A stretch of 64,000 bases of DNA from Bacteroidales bacterium (GTDB lineage: Bacteria; Bacteroidota; Bacteroidia; Bacteroidales; Bacteroidaceae). Position numbers and translations under genes: made by a program. Within the stretch, counting starts at the first letter, position 1, and each line of letters begins with the position of its first letter. This document shows positions 55,501 to 62,601 of this stretch, one piece after another. Under the pieces are notes generated by a model that was given only the letters and a program-made list of their open reading frames with translations, searched no databases and had not been told where the DNA came from. Location: positions 1-64,000 of the forward strand of contig SUXN01000011.1 in assembly GCA_015060965.1 (NCBI GenBank), read 5' to 3'.

Positions 55501-56351
55501 CATGTATCGGCAGCGACATCGAAGAACGCACAATAATAACACCCGACAATGACGTGGTTATTGAAGTTCTGTACGATTGCGAGGGAGTTATGGGCGCGTC
55601 GGCAATAGGAGAGGCTGTCACAGAACTTGAAGCCGGAGCATCATATCTTATATACAATGCCAAGGACGAGACAAGCCGCAGCGGATTCCTCAGCGTGGGA
55701 GCCGTGGGCGAGGGCATAACAACCACCAACGGCATTGCCGATGCCGGCCCGGCATTCATCTGGCACCTTGAGGGCGATGAGAACAAGTTTACCGTAAAAA
55801 ATAGTTATGGGGTTTACATTCCACGCTTGTCGCGCGGTTCACTGGTAAGAGGCAGCGACACCCCCGAGACCTTCATATTCACCCTCAATAGCGACGGTAA
55901 GACATGGGAGGTGAAAGGCACAAGCAACAACTACTATTGGAACGGCAACGCCGACAACACCTTTACCGGTTGGGACGGCGGACACCCATTCATAATTTAC
56001 ACATACAAGCCACACCCATATTTCGCCGTATCGTACAAGTGTATTGACGAAGAGGGCAATGAACTTGCCGCAGGTATGAGATATGTGAAAGGAGGTAATA
56101 TATACTCGATGCTCACCCCGATATTCGAAGGTTACACACTCACAGGAAGCAATGCCGATTATGACGAGCTTGCGCGTGTGAGCAAGAACATTGACATCAC
56201 ACTCACGTATACCAAGAACGACACAGGCATTACTGAGGTGAAAGGTGAAAACGGAAATGTAAAAACCGTTCATGACCTGCAGGGCCGCAGAATCAATAAC
56301 CCAACAAGAGGCATTTACATAGTAAACGGCAAAAAAGTATTTGTCAAATAA
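52512..56351 (+). CDS. Large modular GH20 beta-N-acetylhexosaminidase
   Basis: 1279 residues with a signal peptide (1-21, '..AVLADS'). A GH20b domain (25-160) and catalytic barrel (to about 540) carry D340-E341 in 'HIGGDETPTSAW' and 'FHWHLTDDQGWRFEVKK'. A 200-residue beta-trefoil-like module ('WYRIVTTATDARAGRCIQLL') and another beta module follow. Then come three MucBP-like repeats, each starting 'ISYICMDQNGNLI', 'VTYRCFTADGNLI' or 'VSYKCIDEEGNEL'. The terminal sorting-type tail is 'VHDLQGRRINNPTRGIYIVN'. It likely acts on surface-bound mucin-type glycans. Compared with the 549-residue GH20 at 35 kb it has binding modules and surface anchoring. Confidence 0.93.
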   Translation: MKKFTLTFLIMLLCLPMAVLADSDINLTPLPMKMTKGTGTLTLPQSFSIATNGLDDACSAEAQKFADLFKEVTGYSITIKKEEADALIQMSMYDGSEELGNEGYTLDITTDGIAVTANAANGFYYAFQSIKKMLPANVMAEVKDSKVTEYTLPVVSIVDAPRFEYRGFMLDVSRHYFSLDQIKRMIDVMSYYKMNRFHWHLTDDQGWRFEVKKYPLLTTVGATRNDNWITDRVYGGYYTGEPYGPYFYTQDECREIVAYAAERHIEVVPEVEFPGHSCAVNAAYPELSCNPNGAHNVQVNGGVYADVLNVASPLVMQFAKDVLDEIIEVFPYSQIHIGGDETPTSAWQSNAECQAMMQELGLTNVRQLQSHFVRKLSDYVTSKEGDKKRTVIMWNESLTASGTDEELIKGTGGTMMCWEIGNAQPCALKAAQYGMKSIITTQVPYYINRRQSTDADEPKVAGHGTDNVKAVYDYVPVPASVPKALQKFYIGVQGTFWTEHVQDYTLLEYLALPRLMALAETGWTPAAKKNFSDFQQRITKDTLLLNYNNYDYGRHYILGNESGTESKVMPTPSTDEKQIWYRIVTTATDARAGRCIQLLRENSSEIGTGNAKAGRLWNSAIIEDENNEGYDYQLWAFMQDPENPERWAIVCKAKPDGSVNGKPTAENNTGRWDYDENNRHYDFILGDKVYAQNGNNYNYSIRSQKVSNGNMCLNYAGPGQTYSINLWNDPADGNGGIWEFRPLEAQGSDIIVDYPTEGTVYRIVNNTERFKGVTLYDNNDGIVTATRQEYGADVWEVAETASTANGQTFKLRNAVTGRYISNTTAPVALGESGATLTNVYNSKSGDFSIKAGEEALYPVPERAASNPNTLNKGGIYPQGTGWVYEKACMISYICMDQNGNLIDSYIKSVAEGSSFTANAPEIENHDIIKYEETGSNSAPVFENINESKTVNVTYRRVAYNVTYRCFTADGNLIAEVAEPCPIGESYSVAYPEVEFFSCIGSDIEERTIITPDNDVVIEVLYDCEGVMGASAIGEAVTELEAGASYLIYNAKDETSRSGFLSVGAVGEGITTTNGIADAGPAFIWHLEGDENKFTVKNSYGVYIPRLSRGSLVRGSDTPETFIFTLNSDGKTWEVKGTSNNYYWNGNADNTFTGWDGGHPFIIYTYKPHPYFAVSYKCIDEEGNELAAGMRYVKGGNIYSMLTPIFEGYTLTGSNADYDELARVSKNIDITLTYTKNDTGITEVKGENGNVKTVHDLQGRRINNPTRGIYIVNGKKVFVK

Positions 56352-56379
56352 CGTCACAAAACATTTCCGGCGACAAGCA

Positions 56380-56411
56380 GTAGCGCACATTTTTGGTGCG
56401 CTACTTTTTTT
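56380..56411 (+). terminator. Terminator of the modular GH20 gene
   Basis: GTAGCGCAC (56380-56388) pairs with GTGCGCTAC (56396-56404), followed by seven T. Its loop supplies the -33 TTTG of the next gene. Confidence 0.9.
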
Positions 56412-56423
56412 ATGTTATCTTCG
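56392..56423 (+). promoter_or_regulatory. Promoter of the TSCPD gene, overlapping a terminator
   Basis: TTTG (56392-56395), 20 bases, TATCTTCG (56416-56423). Transcription starts near 56430, so the ATG at 56451 is used and the in-frame ATG at 56412 cannot be. Confidence 0.6.
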
Positions 56424-56450
56424 CAAGAGAATTCAAATACTGGAAATATC

Positions 56451-56705
56451 ATGAAGACAATAACCTACCAGACAGTGGGCACATGCTCACGTTTCATTGA
56501 ACTCACAGGCGACAACGGCGTTGTAGTCGATGTAAAATTCTACGGTGGTTGCAACGGTAATCTGCAGGGAATAAGCAACCTTGTAAAAGGCATGAAATAT
56601 GAAGATGTGATTGCACGACTCAAGGGCATAAGCTGCAACGGGAAGCCCACATCGTGCCCCGACCAACTCTGTTGTGCTATTGAGCAGCTGATGCAGGAGG
56701 AATAA
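56451..56705 (+). CDS. TSCPD-domain small protein (TIGR03905-like)
   Basis: 84 residues. 'TYQTVGTCSRFIELTGDNGV', 'VKFYGGCNGNLQGISNLVKG' and the closing 'CNGKPTSCPDQLCCAIEQLM' form the cysteine pattern (TSCPD) shared with the C terminus of class II ribonucleotide reductases. As a stand-alone domain it may bind a metal or cofactor; role unknown. Confidence 0.88.
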   Translation: MKTITYQTVGTCSRFIELTGDNGVVVDVKFYGGCNGNLQGISNLVKGMKYEDVIARLKGISCNGKPTSCPDQLCCAIEQLMQEE

Positions 56706-56816
56706 AGCAGCCTGAATGGCAACTAAGGGCAACTGAAGGTAATGCTATTTTCTTTAGTCCCTTAGTAGCCCTTAATACTCCTTAATTTCTTTAACCACCC
56801 TTATCCCTTTAATACC

Positions 56817-57227
56817 ATGGCAAAAATCAAAAACCCCGAATACAAGCAGAAAAACGAAGCATTCATGCAGGCACTGCGTGACGGCGAAGAGGAACTGCTT
56901 GAGATTTCCCAGGGAGTACTGGTAAAGATTCTCAAGAGCGGCGACGGCGACCGTTGCCCCCGTGCAGGCAATGTAGTGACGGTAAACTATAAAGGAAGCC
57001 TCATCAACGGCAAGGTGTTCGACAGCAGCTATGAGCGCGGCTACCCCGAAGCATTCCGCTTGAGCGACCTCATTACAGGTTGGCAGATAGCCCTTACGCA
57101 GATGCACATCGGCGACCACTGGATTGTCTACATCCCGTGGGAAGTAGGCTACGGTACACGTGCCAACGGCAACATTCCCGCATACTCCACCCTTGTCTTT
57201 GAAATGGAATTGGTAGCGATAATGTAA
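56817..57227 (+). CDS. FKBP-type peptidyl-prolyl cis-trans isomerase
   Basis: 136 residues. FKBP core: 'VTVNYKGSLINGKVFDSSYE', 'LITGWQIALTQMHIGDHWIV', 'YIPWEVGYG' and the final strand 'LVFEMELVAIM'. There is no signal peptide, so it is cytosolic, unlike Mip/FklB types. It catalyses prolyl isomerisation during folding. Confidence 0.93.
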   Translation: MAKIKNPEYKQKNEAFMQALRDGEEELLEISQGVLVKILKSGDGDRCPRAGNVVTVNYKGSLINGKVFDSSYERGYPEAFRLSDLITGWQIALTQMHIGDHWIVYIPWEVGYGTRANGNIPAYSTLVFEMELVAIM

Positions 57228-57322
57228 GATAAACGGCAAGTTCAAAACGTGAAACTTTGTCTGAACTCTTTTCGTTGCATAAACAAGTTTTCACTTTTCT
57301 CCTTCCAGTTTTAAGTTTAAAG

Positions 57323-58648
57323 ATGAAACCATACACCACCCACTATAAGGAACTGTTCCGTTTGGGGCTGCCTATCATCATTGGACAGATAGGCATCATT
57401 CTTGTTTCCTTTGCCGATACCATTATGGTGGGACAACACGGAACCGACGACCTCGGTGCTGCAAGTTTCGTGAACAACATGTTCAACCTTGCCATAATAT
57501 TCGCCACAGGATTCTCATACGGGCTTACGCCCATTGTGGGGAAACTGTTCGGCAGCGACAAAAGGCGCGAGATTGGCGGCACACTCAAGAACGCCCTGCT
57601 TGCCAACGGCGCAATAGCCCTGTTGCTTATCGCGGTGATGGGGGTTCTTTACCTGAACATCGGCAACCTTGGACAACCCGAGGAGCTGCTTGGGCTCATG
57701 CGCCCCTACTACCTTGTATTGCTCATCACAATGCCGTTCATAACGCTGTTCAATGCTTTCAAGCAGTTCGCCGACGGCATTACCGACACAAAGACATCTA
57801 TGTGGATCCTTCTCACTGGCAACGTGCTGAACATTGTGGGCAATTACGTATTGATTTTCGGTAAATGCGGATTGCCCGAGCTGGGTCTTCTGGGTGCCGG
57901 AATATCAACGCTGTTCTCACGTATGGCAATGCTTGCCATATTCATATATATCTTCTTCCGCAGCAAACGTTACGCACAATATGCCAAAGGATTCATGCAC
58001 GGCAAAGTCACCGGGCGTGAGCAGAAGGAGCTTTTCGGCATTGGAATGCCCGTTGCATTGCAGATGGGTATGGAGACCGCATCGTTCAGCCTTGCTACCA
58101 TTATGGTCGGATGGTTGGGAACCAACGCACTTGCCGCGCACCAGATAATGTGCACTGTGGGTCAGTTAGGTTTCATGATGTACTACGGCATGGCTGCAGC
58201 CGTTGCCGTCAAGGTAAGCAACTACAACGGTACAGGCGACTATCCCAATATACGCCGCTCGGCAGATTCCGGGTTCCACCTGATACTTGTAATGGCGGTT
58301 GTGGCATCGGCGCTTATCTACCTTTTGAGACACAGCATAGGCGGTATTTTCACTGACAGCAACGATGTTTCGTTGCTTGTGGCACAGCTTACCGTTCCGT
58401 TCATACTCTATCAGTTCGGAGACGGCCTACAGTGTAACTTCTCGAACGCATTGCGTGGCATTGCCGATGTAAAGCCTGTGATACTGTACGCATTCATTGC
58501 ATATTTTGTCATCTCGTTGCCGGCCGGATACATCTTCGGCTTTATATTCGACTGGGGCTTGCCGGGAGTGTGGATGTCATTCCCCTTCGGACTCACAAGC
58601 GCCGGAGTAATGTTCTACCTGCGTTTCAGGTCAAGAGTAAGAACATAA
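57323..58648 (+). CDS. MATE-family efflux transporter
   Basis: 441 residues from ATG 57323; an extension to 57257 is not supported. About 12 membrane helices in two halves, opening 'LFRLGLPIIIGQIGIILVSF' with 'ADTIMVGQHG' after it, the typical MATE start. The second half has 'IGMPVALQMGMETASFSLAT'. It is expected to export cationic compounds or drugs with Na+ or H+. It starts 95 bases after the FKBP gene. Confidence 0.93.
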   Translation: MKPYTTHYKELFRLGLPIIIGQIGIILVSFADTIMVGQHGTDDLGAASFVNNMFNLAIIFATGFSYGLTPIVGKLFGSDKRREIGGTLKNALLANGAIALLLIAVMGVLYLNIGNLGQPEELLGLMRPYYLVLLITMPFITLFNAFKQFADGITDTKTSMWILLTGNVLNIVGNYVLIFGKCGLPELGLLGAGISTLFSRMAMLAIFIYIFFRSKRYAQYAKGFMHGKVTGREQKELFGIGMPVALQMGMETASFSLATIMVGWLGTNALAAHQIMCTVGQLGFMMYYGMAAAVAVKVSNYNGTGDYPNIRRSADSGFHLILVMAVVASALIYLLRHSIGGIFTDSNDVSLLVAQLTVPFILYQFGDGLQCNFSNALRGIADVKPVILYAFIAYFVISLPAGYIFGFIFDWGLPGVWMSFPFGLTSAGVMFYLRFRSRVRT

Positions 58649-58662
58649 AGCGCCACACACTA

Positions 58663-58693
58663 TTGCCGGACTCGTTTAAATATACTATTTTCG
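58663..58693 (+). promoter_or_regulatory. Promoter of prmA
   Basis: TTG (58663-58665), 20 bases, TATTTTCG (58686-58693). It lies 18 bases before the ATG at 58712, so the leader is about 10 bases long. Confidence 0.6.
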
Positions 58694-58711
58694 CGCAAAA
58701 ATAAGAACACA

Positions 58712-59560
58712 ATGAACGATTACACAAAAGTAAAATTCACGGTAATACCCAATGAGGAGGTTGCGACAGACGTGCTTGCAGCACTGCTTGCCGAGGTCGG
58801 TTTCGAGAGTTTCGTACCCGAGGAAGAGGGTATGTCGGCATACGTCCCACAGGCACTGCACAACGACGAGAACATCGCTGCCGTTGTTGCAGAGTTCCCC
58901 ATCGAGGGTTTCACCATAACATACGAGAGCGAATTCATTGAGGGAGAGGACTGGAATGCCCAGTGGGAGAAGAACTACTTCCAGCCTATAGTACTCGGCG
59001 AGGATTGTGTCATACACAGCACATTCCACACCGATGTGCCCAAAGCACGTTACGACATACTCATTGACCCGAAGATGGCTTTCGGCACAGGTTACCACCA
59101 GACAACATGCCACATGCTGCGCGCCATTCTCGCGAGTGACATGGAGGGCAAGAGCGTCCTTGACATGGGTTGCGGAACAGCCCTCTTGGCTATCCTTGCA
59201 CGCAAGCACGGAGCAACGGATGTTGTGGCCATTGACATTGACGAGTTCGCATACGAGAACGCCAAAGAGAACATTGTGCTCAACGGTACACCCGACATCG
59301 AGGTTCGCCTGGGCGGCGCCGAGGCCATAAAGGAGAGCGACTGCTTTGACTTTGTCATTGCAAACATAAACCGCAACATCCTTTTGATGGACATGGTGAA
59401 CTATGTACGCTGCATGCACAGCGGTTCACAGATTTTCATCAGCGGCTTCTACACCGAAGACATGGAAGTGCTGAAGGAAGAGGCTGCACGCCACGGCCTA
59501 CGTTACCTTGACTATGCAGAGAACGACCGCTGGGCAATGATGAGGTTTGTAAAGGAATAA
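58712..59560 (+). CDS. prmA: Ribosomal protein L11 methyltransferase
   Basis: 282 residues. A small N-terminal substrate-recognition domain (to about 100) is followed by a SAM-dependent methyltransferase: 'DPKMAFGTGYHQTTCHMLRA', motif I 'VLDMGCGTALLAILA', 'VVAIDIDEFAYENA' and 'FDFVIANINRNILLMD' (post-I N-rich loop). It trimethylates L11. Typical length. Confidence 0.96.
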   Translation: MNDYTKVKFTVIPNEEVATDVLAALLAEVGFESFVPEEEGMSAYVPQALHNDENIAAVVAEFPIEGFTITYESEFIEGEDWNAQWEKNYFQPIVLGEDCVIHSTFHTDVPKARYDILIDPKMAFGTGYHQTTCHMLRAILASDMEGKSVLDMGCGTALLAILARKHGATDVVAIDIDEFAYENAKENIVLNGTPDIEVRLGGAEAIKESDCFDFVIANINRNILLMDMVNYVRCMHSGSQIFISGFYTEDMEVLKEEAARHGLRYLDYAENDRWAMMRFVKE

Positions 59561-59579
59561 AAATCCCAAAAACAGTATA

Positions 59580-59612
59580 CAAAGGCTGTGTTTTCAAGGA
59601 CACTGCCTTTTT
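59580..59612 (+). terminator. Terminator of prmA
   Basis: AAAGGCTGTG pairs with CACTGCCTTT (one mismatch) across the loop TTTTCAAGGA, followed by TTTTG. Confidence 0.65.
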
Positions 59613-59666
59613 TGTTTCCTCCGCAAGCAATTCAGCCTGAATAATTGTTATCCATAAAAAAAGGTT

Positions 59667-59951
59667 ATGGAACAGGATACATTGTATACTATATTCGGTT
59701 ATATCGCAAGTGCAGGAATGATATTGGGTTATCTTCCTCAGGCAATAGCCACCATCCGTACCCGTAACACCGACGGCATCGCATTGCCCACATTCCTTAT
59801 GATGGCCATCGGTGCATTCGCTTTCGTTCTGCAAGGTCTTATGCACAACGGCGGAATAATATGGTCAATGGTAATCACAAATGCTGTAACTTGCACATGT
59901 AGTTGCATTATCTTTGCAATCAAGATATACAACGACTATTTCCGTAAATAA
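59667..59951 (+). CDS. SemiSWEET sugar transporter
   Basis: 94 residues, three membrane helices. The PQ-loop motif 'GMILGYLPQAIATIRTRNTD' lies in helix 1 and the tryptophan/asparagine pocket 'IIWSMVITNAVTC' in helix 3. These half-size SWEETs dimerise to move mono- or disaccharides down a gradient. It has its own unit between the prmA terminator and the G-tract region. Confidence 0.92.
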   Translation: MEQDTLYTIFGYIASAGMILGYLPQAIATIRTRNTDGIALPTFLMMAIGAFAFVLQGLMHNGGIIWSMVITNAVTCTCSCIIFAIKIYNDYFRK

Positions 59952-60010
59952 AAGACAGATAGGCATTCAAACAACGGCGCATCTCAAACATTTAACATAT
60001 TTTAATCATT

Positions 60011-60020
60011 GGGGGGGGGG
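60011..60020. repeat. Poly-G tract (G10)
   Basis: Ten consecutive G in an otherwise AT-rich 190-base gap, 122 bases upstream of the ATG of a large surface protein and about 95 bases before a TATCTTTA (60115-60122) promoter-like element. Such tracts are prone to slippage. Confidence 0.85.
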
Positions 60021-60142
60021 TAAAAAACGAACTAATTATTACTTTTACAAAAAATCGGCAAATTGGCATTGTCATCTTTTTCGTTATTTTACAAGTTCTT
60101 TCAATAAAATAATCTATCTTTACAAAAACTAACCTTATTAGT

Positions 60143-62581
60143 ATGAAAAAACTTTACCTAACCATTCTGACACTGCTCATTGTGGCCATACAGCCAATCT
60201 TTGCAGTGTCCGGCATCGGTCTGAAATTCAATCGCACAGGCACCGATGCATCATCTGTGAGCATCACTGTTGTCGACGAGAACGGTACCGCCATCGAGGG
60301 TGCTTCGGCAACAATGACATCGACACACGATTTCAAGCCTACCGGCAATGCCATCACAAGCGAAATTGTGTGTCCTAATGCAAACGCGAACACAAGCCCT
60401 ACCATTGAGCTTGCGTTCACTGTCAACGGCGTTCCTGCCGGCTTCTCATTCGACAAGTTGGGTCTTGACATCCACGCCCTGAACGGAGGAAGCAACTATC
60501 AGGAACCCACAGACGGCGTGACACGCCAGTGGAATGTCGCGACAACAGTAAACGATGCCGAGTTCGGTGCCCTCAACGACATTGACATCGCTGCCGGCGT
60601 TGGTGCAAGCGGCAATGTCCATCAGGTTTGGGACATTACAGGCACAACAGTGAATGCAGACGGTAGTGTTACCGTAAAACTCACCGTCACCAAGGGTACA
60701 ACAAACGGCGGATGTTTCTTCGGCCTCAGCGGAATCACATTCAGCACAGCAGGCGAGGAGCCAGAACCGGAACCAGAACCGGAGCCCGAACCGGAACCGG
60801 AGCCAACCCCTGACGGCGACTACAAGGTTTACTATATCCAGTGGAAGAACACCGGTACAAACTACATCACCGAGGAGAACGACCACCGCATGACAGTCCA
60901 GTCAAACGACGTCACAAAGCCACAGTTCTGGATGTTCATCCCAACAGAGAACGAGAATTGTTACTACATAAAGAACACAGCTACAGGCCGTTATATCGGA
61001 AGTTGTAACCTCACACCTTCTTCTGCATCAAAAATATACACTTCGACAACTCCTGTCGAGTACTATATAAAGCAGACAGCAGCAACAAGCGGTGAAATTG
61101 CAAACTGTTACTATTTCAGTTCTACCGACTGTGCAAGCTACAGCAGCGAGAGCGCAGGCCCACGTGCATTGAACAAGGACGGAGCATCGGACTATGTCAT
61201 CACATGGCAGGCAGGAACAAGCCGCGTAGGTTCATACTGGAAACTGGTTGAGACCGAGGACCTTTATGAAATACGCCCATTCGAGGCAAGCAGCGCCATC
61301 GGCAGCATCGGCGCAAGCTACAACATGGAGGCAATAAGCGGCAAGAACCTCACAATCAACGAAACAAACCTTGCCCTTGCCGCACCCGATACCTTTGACG
61401 AGAACCAGGAGTGGTACTTTGTGGGCACAGGCAATGCAACAGGCTGGCAGATTGCATCGGCTGCAGAACCAGCTACCGTTATCGGCATTACCGACGGCAA
61501 CATTACTACAGGCGAAGGCCTCACCACAAAGTGGAAGGTGAACGCAAGCAAGGAGAACAGCGGTTACTTCTATTTCACAAGCGAAGGCACAACACTGAAG
61601 GTTGACGGCGACAGTCTCTTCAAGTTCAGCCGCCTGCGCAGTGCATACGCACGCAAGCTGCAGATTTACAACAACCCATGTGGTGCTGTAGGTACAAACT
61701 ACGTGAAGAAGTTCGAGCTCCGCGGCGAGGCAGCCCTTGACAATATCATCTACGAGTCAAGCAGCAAACCAAGCAAATGGCACATAGTATACGCAAACGA
61801 TAAGGGCGAGGTTGCCCAGGGCGGCACATTCAACATCGGCATCACACTCTCGGCAAATGCAGCAAGCAGCCTTGTGGTAGCTGCACACTTTGACTGGAAC
61901 GGTGACGGTATCTTCGAGACCGAAGAGCCTGTCACAGTAGAGGGAACTGTTGGAAAAGCATCGGTTACCGTACCTGAGTGGGCAACAATGGAGCAGACAC
62001 GTATGCGTCTGCGCGTGAACAGCAACGGTCTTGACCTTGCCGAAGACGAAGTTACAGGCTTCATCTACGACTTCCACATAAAGGTTGTCGAGCCACAGGA
62101 GAGACGCACTGTAACCGTGGGCGTGAACTCTTGGGAACGTGGTGCCGTTGAGCTCTCACAGGTAGCCGAAGATTATGTGTTCGGTACCACACTCACAGCA
62201 AAGGCCACCGCATACGGCAACGGTGCATTCGTATGCTGGAAGGAGGAAGGAGTAGTCGTTTCTACAAGCGCCGAGTACACATTCACCGTTGACCACAACG
62301 TGAAACTGGTTGCATACTTTGCCCCCAACACAGACGAGAGCACATACCCCACAGGTATTCAGGAGAATGTAGCCGAAGAGGTGACTGTGACCGTTGCCGA
62401 CAACAGCATTGTTGCTTCGGGCAACGTGACCGGACTTGAGGTATTTACCGTAAATGCCGCACTTATCGCCAATGCCAAGGGCAATACAATGAGCACCGCC
62501 GGCATCCCTGAAGGCCTATATATTGTACGCGCCACTACAGCAAACGGCTATAAGAACGTGAAGATTTTCATCAAGAAGTAA
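60143..62581 (+). CDS. Large secreted surface protein with Pro-Glu linker and sorting tail
   Basis: 812 residues with a signal peptide (1-21, '..IFAVSG'). Residues 25-205 form a beta-sandwich domain. A Pro-Glu repeat linker (about 210-226, beginning 'EEPEPEPEP') precedes a series of ricin-like/beta-trefoil modules ('YIKNTATGRYIGSC', 'ENQEWYFVGTGNATGWQI'). A GEVED-like calcium domain ('HFDWNGDGIFETEE') and a divergent InlB-type repeat ('FTVDHNVKLVAYFAP') follow. The tail is 'GIPEGLYIVRATTANGYKNV'. No catalytic motif is visible, so it is probably a glycan-binding adhesin. A sulfatase gene follows 20 bases downstream, suggesting a shared operon. The upstream G10 tract may vary its expression. 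Confidence 0.8.
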   Translation: MKKLYLTILTLLIVAIQPIFAVSGIGLKFNRTGTDASSVSITVVDENGTAIEGASATMTSTHDFKPTGNAITSEIVCPNANANTSPTIELAFTVNGVPAGFSFDKLGLDIHALNGGSNYQEPTDGVTRQWNVATTVNDAEFGALNDIDIAAGVGASGNVHQVWDITGTTVNADGSVTVKLTVTKGTTNGGCFFGLSGITFSTAGEEPEPEPEPEPEPEPEPTPDGDYKVYYIQWKNTGTNYITEENDHRMTVQSNDVTKPQFWMFIPTENENCYYIKNTATGRYIGSCNLTPSSASKIYTSTTPVEYYIKQTAATSGEIANCYYFSSTDCASYSSESAGPRALNKDGASDYVITWQAGTSRVGSYWKLVETEDLYEIRPFEASSAIGSIGASYNMEAISGKNLTINETNLALAAPDTFDENQEWYFVGTGNATGWQIASAAEPATVIGITDGNITTGEGLTTKWKVNASKENSGYFYFTSEGTTLKVDGDSLFKFSRLRSAYARKLQIYNNPCGAVGTNYVKKFELRGEAALDNIIYESSSKPSKWHIVYANDKGEVAQGGTFNIGITLSANAASSLVVAAHFDWNGDGIFETEEPVTVEGTVGKASVTVPEWATMEQTRMRLRVNSNGLDLAEDEVTGFIYDFHIKVVEPQERRTVTVGVNSWERGAVELSQVAEDYVFGTTLTAKATAYGNGAFVCWKEEGVVVSTSAEYTFTVDHNVKLVAYFAPNTDESTYPTGIQENVAEEVTVTVADNSIVASGNVTGLEVFTVNAALIANAKGNTMSTAGIPEGLYIVRATTANGYKNVKIFIKK

Positions 62582-62601
62582 AATTGAAAAACATATAGAA
62601 A

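Noticed and set aside
59914..60132. 72-residue frame spanning the G10 tract
   Set aside because: Low-complexity, overlaps the SemiSWEET 3' end, no homology; considered because slippage could shift it, but no downstream frame would be joined.
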